Assembly: GCA_029987115.1 (NCBI GenBank)
Contig: DALTWK010000008.1
Span: 4,848 to 68,847 of the forward strand
DNA: 64,000 nt
Direction: 5' to 3'
Origin: Methanocorpusculum sp.
GTDB lineage: Archaea; Halobacteriota; Methanomicrobia; Methanomicrobiales; Methanocorpusculaceae
Under the pieces are notes generated by a model. The model saw only the letters and a program-made list of their open reading frames with translations, ran no database searches and had not been told where the DNA came from. The translations under genes were made by a program, and so were the position numbers. Shown one piece after another: positions 51,911 through 60,577 of the stretch (the first letter of the stretch is position 1; each line of letters starts with the position of its first letter).

Positions 51911-53299
51911 TTACTCATCCAGAAGGGTAATTTTCCGCTTACAGCACTTTTCGCAGGGAATCTCCAATGGATATTCTCCGCCTGCGCATGCAGTACAGAG
52001 TTCCTCTTTCGGAATACCGACTGCCTCTACCAGGTCTTCGCCGTCGATGTACTCGAGGGTTGTTGCATGAATTGCTTCGCGGATTTCTTCAACCGTACGT
52101 CCGGTCGCAATCAGCTCTTTCCTGGTTGGTAAATCCACGCCGAAGTAGCATGGTGCAATAATCGGGGTAGAACCGATTCTCATGTGCACTTCCTTTGCGC
52201 CGAATTCTTTTACCATATCGACGATGTGAAGCGAGGTGGTGCCGCGTACAATACTGTCATCGACTAAGACAATGGATTTGTCTTTGATGTGGCTTCTGAC
52301 CGGATTCAGTTTCATCCGGACAGCATTCTCACGCAGCGACTGTGCCGGCATGATGAAGGTGCGTCCCACGTACCGATTCTTCAAAAGACCTTCCACATAC
52401 GGAACGCCGGACTCTGCCGCATAGCCGGTTGCAAATGCGGTTCCCGAATCCGGAACCGGTGAAACCAGGTCGGTTCCTGCATCCGTCTTTCCGAGGCAGG
52501 CACCGATTCTGGTGCGTGCATCATATACCAGCACGCCGTCAATAACCGAGTCCGGACGTGCCGTGTAGACGTACTCGAAGATACAGTGGGCTGCATGATC
52601 CGCTTTTGCAAACAGCACGGATTCCAGGTTCTCTGCGGTGATAATCAGCAGTTCTCCAGCTGCCACGTCGCGGATGAGATTGGAGCCGAGAATATCCAGG
52701 GCAACGGATTCCGAGACGACCGCATATCCTGTCTCGGTTTTTCCGAAACAGAGCGGTTTTATGCCGAGCGGATCACGGAAGGCATAGAGGATGCCGTCAA
52801 CGACCGCTACTCCGGTGTATGCACCGTGCAGGGCGTGAAGCGTATGGATGAATGCTTTCCGCGGAGTTTCTCCTGAATTGAGTTTGTGCGCAAGAATCGC
52901 CGCAATCAGTTCAGCATTCGAAGTTGATGAGAAGATATGTCCGTTCCCCTCGCATTCCGCACGCAGCTCGTCACGGTTGACAAGCGATGCAGATACCGTA
53001 ATTATGACGGAATGACCCTTAAACGTGAAACCCATCGGCTCAATATTCTCCGCATGACCGCGGACCGATTTGTCGGAGTAGAGTACCTGAGCGACACCGG
53101 CGGTGCCCGGCATGGTCTGGAGAAGTTCTTTGGAAAAGACCTCGGATAACTGTCCCGGGTTTTTATGAATGTGGAATTTTTTTCCGTCAAAAGTAGCGAT
53201 ACCTGCTGTTTCCTGTCCCCTGTGCTGGAGGGCGTGCAGGCATAAATAGAGGGGGTATGAGACATCTTCAGTCTGTATGATGCCTGCAATACCGCTCAT
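51911..53299 (-). CDS. purF: PurF-like amidophosphoribosyltransferase with inactive glutaminase domain
   Basis: A 462-residue homologue of PurF, which makes phosphoribosylamine from PRPP. The phosphoribosyltransferase half is intact (PRPP loop VDDSIVRGTT, 346-355), and the four Fe-S cysteines of the Bacillus-type enzyme are kept (Cys239, Cys384, Cys435, Cys438). The glutaminase half is not: the N-terminal nucleophile is Ser2 instead of Cys, GHVRYST reads AQVLYSD (70-76), and HNGNLVN reads VSASLVN (102-108). Ammonia use is therefore likely. Twelve bases downstream of the L37e gene. Confidence 0.88.
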   Translation of the reverse strand: MSGIAGIIQTEDVSYPLYLCLHALQHRGQETAGIATFDGKKFHIHKNPGQLSEVFSKELLQTMPGTAGVAQVLYSDKSVRGHAENIEPMGFTFKGHSVIITVSASLVNRDELRAECEGNGHIFSSTSNAELIAAILAHKLNSGETPRKAFIHTLHALHGAYTGVAVVDGILYAFRDPLGIKPLCFGKTETGYAVVSESVALDILGSNLIRDVAAGELLIITAENLESVLFAKADHAAHCIFEYVYTARPDSVIDGVLVYDARTRIGACLGKTDAGTDLVSPVPDSGTAFATGYAAESGVPYVEGLLKNRYVGRTFIMPAQSLRENAVRMKLNPVRSHIKDKSIVLVDDSIVRGTTSLHIVDMVKEFGAKEVHMRIGSTPIIAPCYFGVDLPTRKELIATGRTVEEIREAIHATTLEYIDGEDLVEAVGIPKEELCTACAGGEYPLEIPCEKCCKRKITLLDE

Positions 53300-53311
53300 A
53301 TTACATCTTTC

Positions 53312-53485
53312 TTAGTTGTCTCTTGCTTTAGTTGTCCAGTTGTACTTCCGCATCTTGGAGCTCTTGCCGAATCCGCAGGATGAGCAGACTCCATGGCGGG
53401 CGTGGAATGACATTTTACCGCAGCGGCGGCAGATGATGTGGGTGTGCTTGTTGCGCAGACCCATTGATGGTGTTCCTTTTGTCAT
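53312..53485 (-). CDS. rpl37e: 50S ribosomal protein L37e
   Basis: A 57-residue ribosomal protein, too short for most gene callers. The sequence begins MTKGTPSMGLRNKHTHI and has the zinc ribbon CRRC (19-22) and CSSC (34-37), with the basic KSSKMRKYNWTTKARDN tail. The start is preceded by GAGGTG about seven bases upstream. It lies 18 bases after the Sm-like gene and 12 before purF, so the three form an operon. Confidence 0.95.
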   Translation of the reverse strand: MTKGTPSMGLRNKHTHIICRRCGKMSFHARHGVCSSCGFGKSSKMRKYNWTTKARDN

Positions 53486-53503
53486 GTTATTTCACCTCGT
53501 ATT

Positions 53504-53731
53504 TTACTCTACGAACGGAGAGATGTAGATGACATTGTCACCGCGGACGATTAACGTTCCGAGGCTGACTTTGCCGTTCTCTCCTTCTTCCTCAGCTTTG
53601 TCAAGAACCAGGTTCATGTGGACATCGTAGCCCTGAAGGACGCCGCGAATCTCCCTTCCGCCTTTCAGCGATACAATAACGGGCTGGCGGTTTAATACCT
53701 GATCTAAAATTTCCAGTGGTCGCTTTGTCAT
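53504..53731 (-). CDS. Sm-like (LSm/SmAP) RNA-binding protein
   Basis: A 75-residue Sm-fold protein that forms a heptameric ring and binds U-rich RNA. Sm1 motif VIVSLKGGREIRGVLQGYDVHMNLVL (19-44) and Sm2 IVRGDNVIYIS (61-71) are complete. It is the first gene of the operon Sm-like, L37e, purF, an arrangement common in archaea for the first two. Confidence 0.95.
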   Translation of the reverse strand: MTKRPLEILDQVLNRQPVIVSLKGGREIRGVLQGYDVHMNLVLDKAEEEGENGKVSLGTLIVRGDNVIYISPFVE

Positions 53732-53902
53732 TAGTTCCTACCTTTACTACTCTTTACTTGGGCTGATGCCGCATGAGCCAAGGCTCATGGAAGAGTGCTT
53801 AATGTATTTGATATCTACAGAGATAAAGATAACGACATGCCGCACCCTCCTCCTGAGTGTGTACCCGCGGATTTTTTGCATTGCGGCGTCAAACAATAGA
53901 TA

Positions 53903-54745
53903 ATGGATTGTGTTCTGATTGCAAGCGGGAGCAAAGGAAACTGCATCTATGTCGGCAACGGCTCTGATGCGGTCGTCGTCGATGCAGGTGTCGGCTATCT
54001 CAAGCGGACGCTGGAGGAAAACGGTCTTTCCACCGAAAACGTACGTGCTCTCTGTGTAACGCATGAGCACTCCGACCACTGCCGCTCTGCAAAGGCGTTT
54101 CTAAAAGCACTTCATATCCCGGCAGCAGCATCCGGCGGAACGCTTTCAGCTCTTGCCGGGATGGGGCAGCTTACCGCCGGAACCGAACACATCACGTTTC
54201 GTGCCGGAGAACCCCGCATGTTCGGCGGTCTGGAGGTCACTTCTTTTAGAACCTATCACGATGCAGCAGAACCGACCGGGTACGTCATTGACGACGGAAC
54301 AGCCCGCATCGGCATCTGCCTGGATACCCACAAGGTTTCCGATGCCATGACTGCGGTGCTGAAATCCTGCGATGCCGTTGTCCTCGAAAGCAATTATTCA
54401 GAACCTGCGATGAAGACCGACCGGTTCCCTCTCTGCCGCGAGTGCCGCAAGTGCGGTGCCGAATGCGGAGGAAACTGCCAGGTCATGCGGCTCTATCCGC
54501 AGTATCTCAAAGACAGAATCCGCGAAGACGGCCACCTGTCCAACGAACGCTCCGCAGAAACTCTGGACGTGCTGAAAAATGAGGTGGGAACCATCGCATT
54601 AGCCCATCTTTCGGAAAACTACAACCGCCCGAACATTGCACGGCTGTCGGCGGAAGCAGCACTCGGCGAATCAGGGTCCCGCCTTTTTGTATCAGATCAG
54701 CTCCCGTTCTACCGGGAAAAAAGAATGGTGCGATTTTCGGTTTAA
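53903..54745 (+). CDS. WalJ/YycJ-like metallo-beta-lactamase with Cys-rich insertion
   Basis: A 280-residue MBL-fold hydrolase. It has the family start IASGSKGNCIYV (6-17), metal motif THEHSDH (53-59), and GICLDT and the SNY region. Between the LESNYSE strand (161-167 region) and YPQYLKDRI, where relatives run straight on, there is an insertion with Cys178, 181, 184, 188 and 192 (CxxCxxCxxxCxxxC), which may hold a metal or Fe-S centre. It converges with psiE, sharing four bases. Confidence 0.85.
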   Translation: MDCVLIASGSKGNCIYVGNGSDAVVVDAGVGYLKRTLEENGLSTENVRALCVTHEHSDHCRSAKAFLKALHIPAAASGGTLSALAGMGQLTAGTEHITFRAGEPRMFGGLEVTSFRTYHDAAEPTGYVIDDGTARIGICLDTHKVSDAMTAVLKSCDAVVLESNYSEPAMKTDRFPLCRECRKCGAECGGNCQVMRLYPQYLKDRIREDGHLSNERSAETLDVLKNEVGTIALAHLSENYNRPNIARLSAEAALGESGSRLFVSDQLPFYREKRMVRFSV

Positions 54746-55212
54746 TCGCTCAGTTTTGCGGAGTCAGCTTCCAGCTTCTCCTCGCCCATTTTTGCACACT
54801 TTGCAATCTTTCTGTCTTCCCTGCTCAGGAATACCAGTGCGGCGGAAAGAACCAGAATCAGAATTGCAATGCCGATCATCTCTTCGAAGGTAACTTCTGA
54901 AATGAGCAGACGGCGGACCATGGTCGTGATACCGGCAATGAGAATCGGGCGGATTAAGATGCGTCCGTACTTGATGTAGGAACGAACCATGTCAATCAGC
55001 GACACGATGACAATTACGAGCAGAATGGACTGCAGGGCAGCTATCAGCATTTCATGCGAGCCGATGTCGCCGAATGATGCGGAAATCAGACCGATTGCCT
55101 GGATGGTGCCGATAACCGCAGCTACAATCAGTAGCAGTGCGATAACGAGATAGAGAACCATCGTCGTTATGGAACAGGTTTTGGTAAGGATGTTTCGGAT
55201 GGTAGTTTCCAT
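54742..55212 (-). CDS. PsiE-like membrane protein
   Basis: A 156-residue membrane protein of the phosphate-starvation-inducible E family, with four hydrophobic segments (about 17-42, 55-76, 88-105, 110-128) and a charged C-terminus. The ATG at 55212 is preferred; a TTG at 55218 lies in frame. Function unknown. It follows the TPR gene by two bases and ends the operon that starts with the CDP-alcohol transferase. Confidence 0.8.
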   Translation of the reverse strand: METTIRNILTKTCSITTMVLYLVIALLLIVAAVIGTIQAIGLISASFGDIGSHEMLIAALQSILLVIVIVSLIDMVRSYIKYGRILIRPILIAGITTMVRRLLISEVTFEEMIGIAILILVLSAALVFLSREDRKIAKCAKMGEEKLEADSAKLSD

Positions 55213-55214
55213 AT

Positions 55215-56063
55215 TCAATCACTCCGGAGTGCTTTGGTGTTTGCCCAGCGGACGCGGATGGCAAATTCTTCACTGGCATCCGGGTTTGCCGCAAGAGCAT
55301 CTGAATACAAGGAATATGCATCGTCAAAGCGCTTAAGCTGTTCGAATGCGACACCTTTCAGGAAAAGAACGTGAGCTTTGTTCTCCGGACCGGCTGCAAT
55401 ACAGGCGTCGTAGTACCGGAGTGCATCATAAATCAGTCCTTCTTTTTTCAGGTTGCCTGCCCGCTCCAGCAGCTCGTCTGCCGTACCTTTCGGCATCCGC
55501 CAGTTTCCGGAAGCATAAATCTCTGCAGCATACGGCGGAGCAAAAATCCCCCCGCCTGCCTCCTGGGCGCAGTGTACTTTGGTTAGCCAGACCTGGGTAA
55601 GCATCGAGTCTTCATGGAGGAAACACCATTCTTCGGCACGGTAGAGCAGGTCTCCTGCCTGCATCCATTCCTGTTTCTGGGCATAGGCGTTTGCCCTGAC
55701 AACCATGGACGCTGCATCCGGTTCCCGGGCTGCATCCGCCGCGTCTAAATCTGCAAGCGCCTCATCGGGCGAGTCAGCATAGAGGTAGGCTTCAGCCCGC
55801 AGAACATGGAGCATGGAAACAAAGTCATGATACCGTTTCTCATCTTCTTTTGCAACCTGCCATTCCGGAAGAATTGCAAGCGCCTTTCCGAGGTCTTCAG
55901 CTGCTTCGGCATACTTTCCTGTTGCTTTCAGGAGCGATGCTTTCCCGACAAACGGCAGCGGATTTGTTGCGTCTTCTGCGATTGCTTCTTCGTATTTGGC
56001 AATTGCTTCCGGAATCTTTCCGGTCATTGCCAGGTCTTCTGCTTCGGTAATTAAATCAGACAA
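55215..56063 (-). CDS. Tetratricopeptide repeat protein
   Basis: A 282-residue TPR protein with about six repeats (for example AIAKYEEAIAEDATNPLPFVGKA, about 19-41) for protein-protein contact. Partners are unknown. The start is TTG at 56063, backed by a GGGGGAG ribosome site inside the end of cofC, with which it overlaps by eight bases. Third gene of the four-gene operon. Confidence 0.85.
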   Translation of the reverse strand: MSDLITEAEDLAMTGKIPEAIAKYEEAIAEDATNPLPFVGKASLLKATGKYAEAAEDLGKALAILPEWQVAKEDEKRYHDFVSMLHVLRAEAYLYADSPDEALADLDAADAAREPDAASMVVRANAYAQKQEWMQAGDLLYRAEEWCFLHEDSMLTQVWLTKVHCAQEAGGGIFAPPYAAEIYASGNWRMPKGTADELLERAGNLKKEGLIYDALRYYDACIAAGPENKAHVLFLKGVAFEQLKRFDDAYSLYSDALAANPDASEEFAIRVRWANTKALRSD

Positions 56064-56700
56064 TTTCTCCCCCTTTGTAGGTCACTTTCAGCCGTCCGCT
56101 TTCGGTCGAGAGGGCAAACTCATGAGAAAGCAGCCACTGCGGAGCCTTCCCTTTTCCATGAATCAGCAGCTCCACCAGATCGGACGGTTCGTCAACATCA
56201 GTCGACATCCGCATCGAGTCGATGACTTCTATGGTCATGCCGCATTCACGGGCAATCTCGCAGTGTTTCTTGAACGAAAAGCCGTAGTACTCGACATGGT
56301 ACTCCTTCGGGTGCTTGATGAAAAGGATATTCGTTCCGCCGCCGAGTCCCGGAACCACCGCAAAGTCTGCCGTGGTTGAAACCACCCGCAGCAGATCTTC
56401 GGAACGGACAATCGGCAGATCCGACATGATTATGAGAACCGGAACCTCCATTGACGGAAGCATGCCGTTCAGTGCTTCGTTGAGTCCTTCATCCTTGACC
56501 CGGACGTTTGCTTTGTCAGTGGTATACTCGCCGGTCGAAAGCACCGTAACCTCTGCTCCTGTTCCGAGAACAGCGGTAATTACATCATCGAGCATGACGC
56601 GGGCGAACTCTTCGCGTTCCTCCTGCGAAAGCACCGAGGACAGCCGTGTCTTCGGATTTGTCGGCCGGAACGGAATCAGGGCATGGTATCTGGCGGTCAT
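56056..56700 (-). CDS. cofC: 2-phospho-L-lactate guanylyltransferase
   Basis: Activates 2-phospholactate with GTP for coenzyme F420 synthesis. The 214-residue protein has the family N-terminus ALIPFRPTNPKTRLSSVL (8-25, the nucleotide-binding loop), IIMSDLPIVRSEDL, PGLGGGTNILFIK and the DSMRMSTDVDEPSDL metal element. It overlaps the CDP-alcohol transferase gene by four bases and the TPR gene by eight. Confidence 0.93.
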   Translation of the reverse strand: MTARYHALIPFRPTNPKTRLSSVLSQEEREEFARVMLDDVITAVLGTGAEVTVLSTGEYTTDKANVRVKDEGLNEALNGMLPSMEVPVLIIMSDLPIVRSEDLLRVVSTTADFAVVPGLGGGTNILFIKHPKEYHVEYYGFSFKKHCEIARECGMTIEVIDSMRMSTDVDEPSDLVELLIHGKGKAPQWLLSHEFALSTESGRLKVTYKGGEIV

Positions 56701-57356
56701 TCCTGCTCGTAGACCTTCCCGTGTTTTTTATAGAGGAAGACAATTCTCTGAATTGCCGAGACGTTCGTGCAGAAGGCAATAATGGCAACGGCAATCCAGA
56801 TGAATCCGGAAAATCCGCCGAGCATCAGAACGATGAAGGTTTCCGGCCGTCCGAAGAACCCGACGCCTTCCAAAGGATCGTTGATTTTTCCGTTATCTTT
56901 GCTGGTGAATCCGATTTCTGCATAGGCAACCGGCTTGATGAACGTGTTCATGATAGATCCGATAACAGCAAGTCCTGCCACTGCCACAAAGACCACTGTC
57001 GGAATCGGAAGAGAACTCAGGTACCAGGGCGACTGAACGAAGATGGAAAGACCGATGGCGACAAGCACAATCCCGTCTACATATTTGTCGACAATCCAGT
57101 CCAGAGCCGCTCCGAAGGCACTTTTCCGGTTTGTGAGACGGGCTACGGTTCCGTCCGCCAAATCAAACACTCCGGAAAGTCCCAGAAGAACTGCTCCTAA
57201 AATGAACTGACAGAAGTAGAAACTGACCGCTGCTCCGATGCCGAACAGAAATGACAGGAACGTTATCATGTTCGGCGAGATTCGGGTTTTTGCCAGAACA
57301 CGGGCAACCGGATTCATCCACCCGGTTATTTTGTGGCGTATTGATGTAATATTCAT
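56697..57356 (-). CDS. CDP-alcohol phosphatidyltransferase (archaetidylinositol phosphate synthase-like)
   Basis: A 219-residue membrane enzyme that joins a polar alcohol phosphate to CDP-archaeol. The catalytic motif is DLADGTVARLTNRKSAFGAALDWIVD (DxxDGxxAR-x8-GxxxDxxxD, about 66-91), with about six membrane segments. The N-terminal KTRISPNMITFLSFLFGIG is typical. The acceptor (inositol phosphate, serine or glycerol phosphate) is inference. First gene of the operon, directly upstream of cofC. Confidence 0.85.
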   Translation of the reverse strand: MNITSIRHKITGWMNPVARVLAKTRISPNMITFLSFLFGIGAAVSFYFCQFILGAVLLGLSGVFDLADGTVARLTNRKSAFGAALDWIVDKYVDGIVLVAIGLSIFVQSPWYLSSLPIPTVVFVAVAGLAVIGSIMNTFIKPVAYAEIGFTSKDNGKINDPLEGVGFFGRPETFIVLMLGGFSGFIWIAVAIIAFCTNVSAIQRIVFLYKKHGKVYEQE

Positions 57357-57429
57357 ACTGCGGAATCAGTAAGTGATATCCAATAGTTTATGCCTTCAAA
57401 ATATATAGTTGTAATACAGAAATACCACT

Positions 57430-58101
57430 ATGAACGATCATCCTCATACATTAATGATATCTGAGGTGACCCTGGACGGAAAACTCACCCTCGGGAAAGG
57501 AGTATCCAGCAAAATCCTCATGAAATACATGTCTCACGAATCAGAGGTTATGCTGCATGAAACCCGTGCCGCATACGATGCCATTATGGTTGGCTCTTCT
57601 ACTATCAGAATCGACAACTCCAGCCTTACCGTGCGTCTGGTTGAAGGAAAGAGTCCGCTCCGGGTCATCCCGAACTCGGAAGCCGATTTACCGGTTGACC
57701 GTGCTGTCTTCGACACCACCAAAGCACCGACCGTGCTTGCGGTAACGAAAAAAGCCTCAGAAGAACGCCTGAAACTGTTCCGTGAAAAAGGCGTGGACGT
57801 CGTTGTCGCCGGAGAGGACAAGATTGATTTCCCGCTTCTCATGAAGATTCTGATGGAAAACTACGGTGTACGGTCGCTGATTGTGGAAGGCGGCTCCACC
57901 CTGAACTGGCATATGCTCCACCACCACTTTGTGGATGAAATCCGCATTATCAACATGCCGTTCATTGTCGGCGGTTTCGACACTCCGTCTTTAGTCGGCG
58001 GGGAACGCCTCGGTTCAGAAGATGATATGATTTCTCTCTCGCTCAAAAAGACCTTCATGTGCGGGACGAATCTTATCACCGAATATGATGTCACATACTG
58101 A
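57430..58101 (+). CDS. arfC: 2,5-diamino-6-ribosylamino-pyrimidinone phosphate reductase
   Basis: A step of archaeal riboflavin/F420 synthesis that reduces the ribose with NADPH. The 223-residue protein matches the RibD C-terminal/RIB7 reductase: ISEVTLDGKLTLGKG (10-24), ETRAAYDAIMVGSSTIRIDNSSLTVR, and LIVEGGSTLNWHMLHHHFVDEIRI. It is monocistronic and divergent from the CDP-alcohol transferase across 73 bases. Confidence 0.9.
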   Translation: MNDHPHTLMISEVTLDGKLTLGKGVSSKILMKYMSHESEVMLHETRAAYDAIMVGSSTIRIDNSSLTVRLVEGKSPLRVIPNSEADLPVDRAVFDTTKAPTVLAVTKKASEERLKLFREKGVDVVVAGEDKIDFPLLMKILMENYGVRSLIVEGGSTLNWHMLHHHFVDEIRIINMPFIVGGFDTPSLVGGERLGSEDDMISLSLKKTFMCGTNLITEYDVTY

Positions 58102-58146
58102 TATCATACACTACTTTTTCAACTTTCACAGCATATATTGTCAGTA

Positions 58147-59367
58147 ATGACAGCATCCAAAATTCTTCTTCTCATTATTGACGGTGTAGGCGACAGGCCG
58201 TGTGAGTGTCTTGGCGGAAAAACACCGCTCCAGGCGGCAAATATTCCGGTTCTTGACCAGTTTGCAGCAGAAGGTATCTGCGGTATCATGGATACCGTGG
58301 CACCGGGTATCCGACCGGGTTCCGACACTTCCCACTTAAGCCTCTTAGGCTATCCGCCGCAGAAGTACTATACCGGCCGCGGACCGCTGGAAGCAGCAGG
58401 TGTCGGTATCGCCATGAAACCCGGAATGATCGGGTTCCGTGCCAACTACGCAACCATTGACGACGCAGGTCTTGTCACTGACCGCCGTGCAGGAAGAATT
58501 GAGGATACCACAGAAATTTCCAAGGCAATTAAAGACGGCGTTGACTTATCCAACTATGGAGTAGAGATTGAATTCTCTCCCGGAACCGGTCACCGTGCAG
58601 CGCTCGCCTTAAAGGGCGACCATCTTTCTGCGGCAGTCTCCACCAATGATCCGAAAAAGACCGGTGTCGGACCGCTCACCATCGTCCCGACCGATGACAG
58701 TGCCGAAGCAAAACGCACTGCAGAAATCTGCAATGAGTTCTCCCGCCAGGCAGCAGAGATTCTGAAGAACCACCCGGTCAACGCAGCACGCAAGGCTGCC
58801 GGAAAGAATCCGGCAAACGTTGTCCTCATCCGCGGTGCAGGTGAGATGGGTGTCTACGAAACCTTTGAAGAGAAGCATGAGCTGAGCGGATCTGTCGTTG
58901 CTGCAGCTGCACTGATTGCCGGAATCGGATCGTCTGTTGGTCTCGAGAGAATTCCGGTTCTCCCAACCACCCCGCTCGACGAGCAGGTTGCATTAGTCAT
59001 GCAGGAACTGGACAAAAAGGACTTTGTCTTATTCAATATCAAGAACGCCGATGAGTACGGTCACGACGGAAAAGCACAGGAGAAGAAGGACTTCCTGGAA
59101 AAGATCGATGCTGCAGTCAAACCGTTCCTTGCAAGAAAGGATCTTCTGACCGTCATCTGCGGAGACCACTCCACCCCGTGTACCATTAAAGAACACAGTG
59201 CAGACCCGGTTCCGCTGATTATTCACGGCGACGGCGTCAGAACCGACCTGGTCACCAGGTATGACGAGGTTTCCTGTGCTGCAGGAGCCATGTGCAGAAT
59301 CACCGGCAGCTCGCTTATGCCAATCCTTCTCGATTTAATCGACAAAACGCATAAGTACGGTGCATAA
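58147..59367 (+). CDS. apgM: 2,3-bisphosphoglycerate-independent phosphoglycerate mutase (archaeal)
   Basis: Interconverts 3- and 2-phosphoglycerate. The 406-residue alkaline phosphatase-like protein has LLIIDGVGDRPCECLGGKTPLQAAN (first metal Asp), GSDTSHLSLLGY with the catalytic Ser, and late VICGDHSTPC and HSADPVPLIIHG metal loops. The ATG at 58147 gives the usual N-terminus; TTG at 58138 is in frame. The bactofilin-like gene follows after 31 bases. Confidence 0.93.
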   Translation: MTASKILLLIIDGVGDRPCECLGGKTPLQAANIPVLDQFAAEGICGIMDTVAPGIRPGSDTSHLSLLGYPPQKYYTGRGPLEAAGVGIAMKPGMIGFRANYATIDDAGLVTDRRAGRIEDTTEISKAIKDGVDLSNYGVEIEFSPGTGHRAALALKGDHLSAAVSTNDPKKTGVGPLTIVPTDDSAEAKRTAEICNEFSRQAAEILKNHPVNAARKAAGKNPANVVLIRGAGEMGVYETFEEKHELSGSVVAAAALIAGIGSSVGLERIPVLPTTPLDEQVALVMQELDKKDFVLFNIKNADEYGHDGKAQEKKDFLEKIDAAVKPFLARKDLLTVICGDHSTPCTIKEHSADPVPLIIHGDGVRTDLVTRYDEVSCAAGAMCRITGSSLMPILLDLIDKTHKYGA

Positions 59368-59398
59368 GAAAGTATAGATTACTACGTAACGAGGAGAA

Positions 59399-60577
59399 AT
59401 GTCAGAGAACCATAAGAATGTCGTTGAAGATGAGGACGGGGTACAATATCTGAACCTCACTCATCTTTCCGCGGAAGGAGAGCGTGAACTTGCCGAAGCT
59501 GAAGCAGAGGCAGAACTGAACGCTGAATCTATCTTCGAACCGCTGAATCTCAACCCAATCAACGAAAAAGAACCGCTGAACATCGGACTGAATCTGCCGC
59601 CGACGCAAAAACCGCTGGAAAGACCGAGAAAGCCGGCAGAGATTCCGGATGAAGAACCGCTGTTTACCGAAATAACCACTGCAGATGATCTGAAGGCCCA
59701 TATCTCTGAAATCGATGAAGATACTGCGGCTGCCGTCATTAACTCAACTGACTTATTCAAGACCTGCGTTCTGCCGGAGAAGACGGAACTGCAGGAACAT
59801 CTCCTCAAAACCAAACACGACATTCTTATCGGCGACCACTGCACCATCGGATTCGGTCTGCACGGCGACTCGATTGCCGTCTGCGAGTTCTCTACCTTCC
59901 ACGGCGATGTCATCGCAGAAAGCGATCTGCGTATCGACAACTTCTGTGAAGTCTTCGGCAACGTTGTCTGCAACGGTGATGCCTACCTTGGAGAAGGCGT
60001 CAAAGTCCACGGCAAACTCACCATCGGCGGAAACCTGGATATCGGTGAGAAGGTTGTCATTGACAAGGAATTCAAGGCCTACGGAGATATCTCCATCAGA
60101 AACCCGATTCCGGTTATTCTCTATCTCCTGCTCTATATCATGACGATGCTCCACATCGAAGGAGAAGAGTCCACGATGAAGAAGCTCGACTCGATTGTTG
60201 CTCAGGCGCAGTCGGTTCCGCTGGTGCTCCCGCCGAAGACCAGCATGGACTTAAGCTACTTCTCTGTTCTGACCCCGATGGAAATCGGAGCAAACAGCAG
60301 ACTGCACGGCAATATTCATGCAGAAAGCGTCACCGTCAGAAGGGATACCACCATCTTCGGAAGCATTCTTGCATCCAAGAAAGTCAAACTGGGTCCGCGT
60401 GACGCAGTCCACGGCGATGTCTCTGCCGACAACATCCGCGTAGAACGCGGTGCCGAAGTCCTCGGAGATTTGATTGGACAGGCTATCTGGATGCACGAAG
60501 ATGCCCATATCAGCGGCATGATTCAGGCATCCGACGGACTTATTATCGGTTCTGATCGGGAGGTGAAACGTGACTGA
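59399..60577 (+). CDS. Bactofilin-like polymer-forming beta-helix protein
   Basis: A 392-residue protein. Residues 1-130 are acidic and low complexity (AEAEAEAELN, Pro-rich to about 85). Two right-handed beta-helix blocks follow (about 142-234 and 291-388: repeats such as GDVIAESDLRID and GNIHAESVTVRRD). A hydrophobic stretch (236-252) sits between them and could touch the membrane. The repeats match the polymer-forming (bactofilin) type, but no direct assignment is possible. The ribosome site GAGGAG is six bases before the ATG. It overlaps the next gene by eight bases. Confidence 0.7.
   Translation: MSENHKNVVEDEDGVQYLNLTHLSAEGERELAEAEAEAELNAESIFEPLNLNPINEKEPLNIGLNLPPTQKPLERPRKPAEIPDEEPLFTEITTADDLKAHISEIDEDTAAAVINSTDLFKTCVLPEKTELQEHLLKTKHDILIGDHCTIGFGLHGDSIAVCEFSTFHGDVIAESDLRIDNFCEVFGNVVCNGDAYLGEGVKVHGKLTIGGNLDIGEKVVIDKEFKAYGDISIRNPIPVILYLLLYIMTMLHIEGEESTMKKLDSIVAQAQSVPLVLPPKTSMDLSYFSVLTPMEIGANSRLHGNIHAESVTVRRDTTIFGSILASKKVKLGPRDAVHGDVSADNIRVERGAEVLGDLIGQAIWMHEDAHISGMIQASDGLIIGSDREVKRD

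Noticed and set aside
53747..54079. Minus-strand frame upstream of the Sm-like gene
   Set aside because: Overlaps the start of the MBL gene in antisense, lacks a motif, and lies where the Sm operon promoter is expected.
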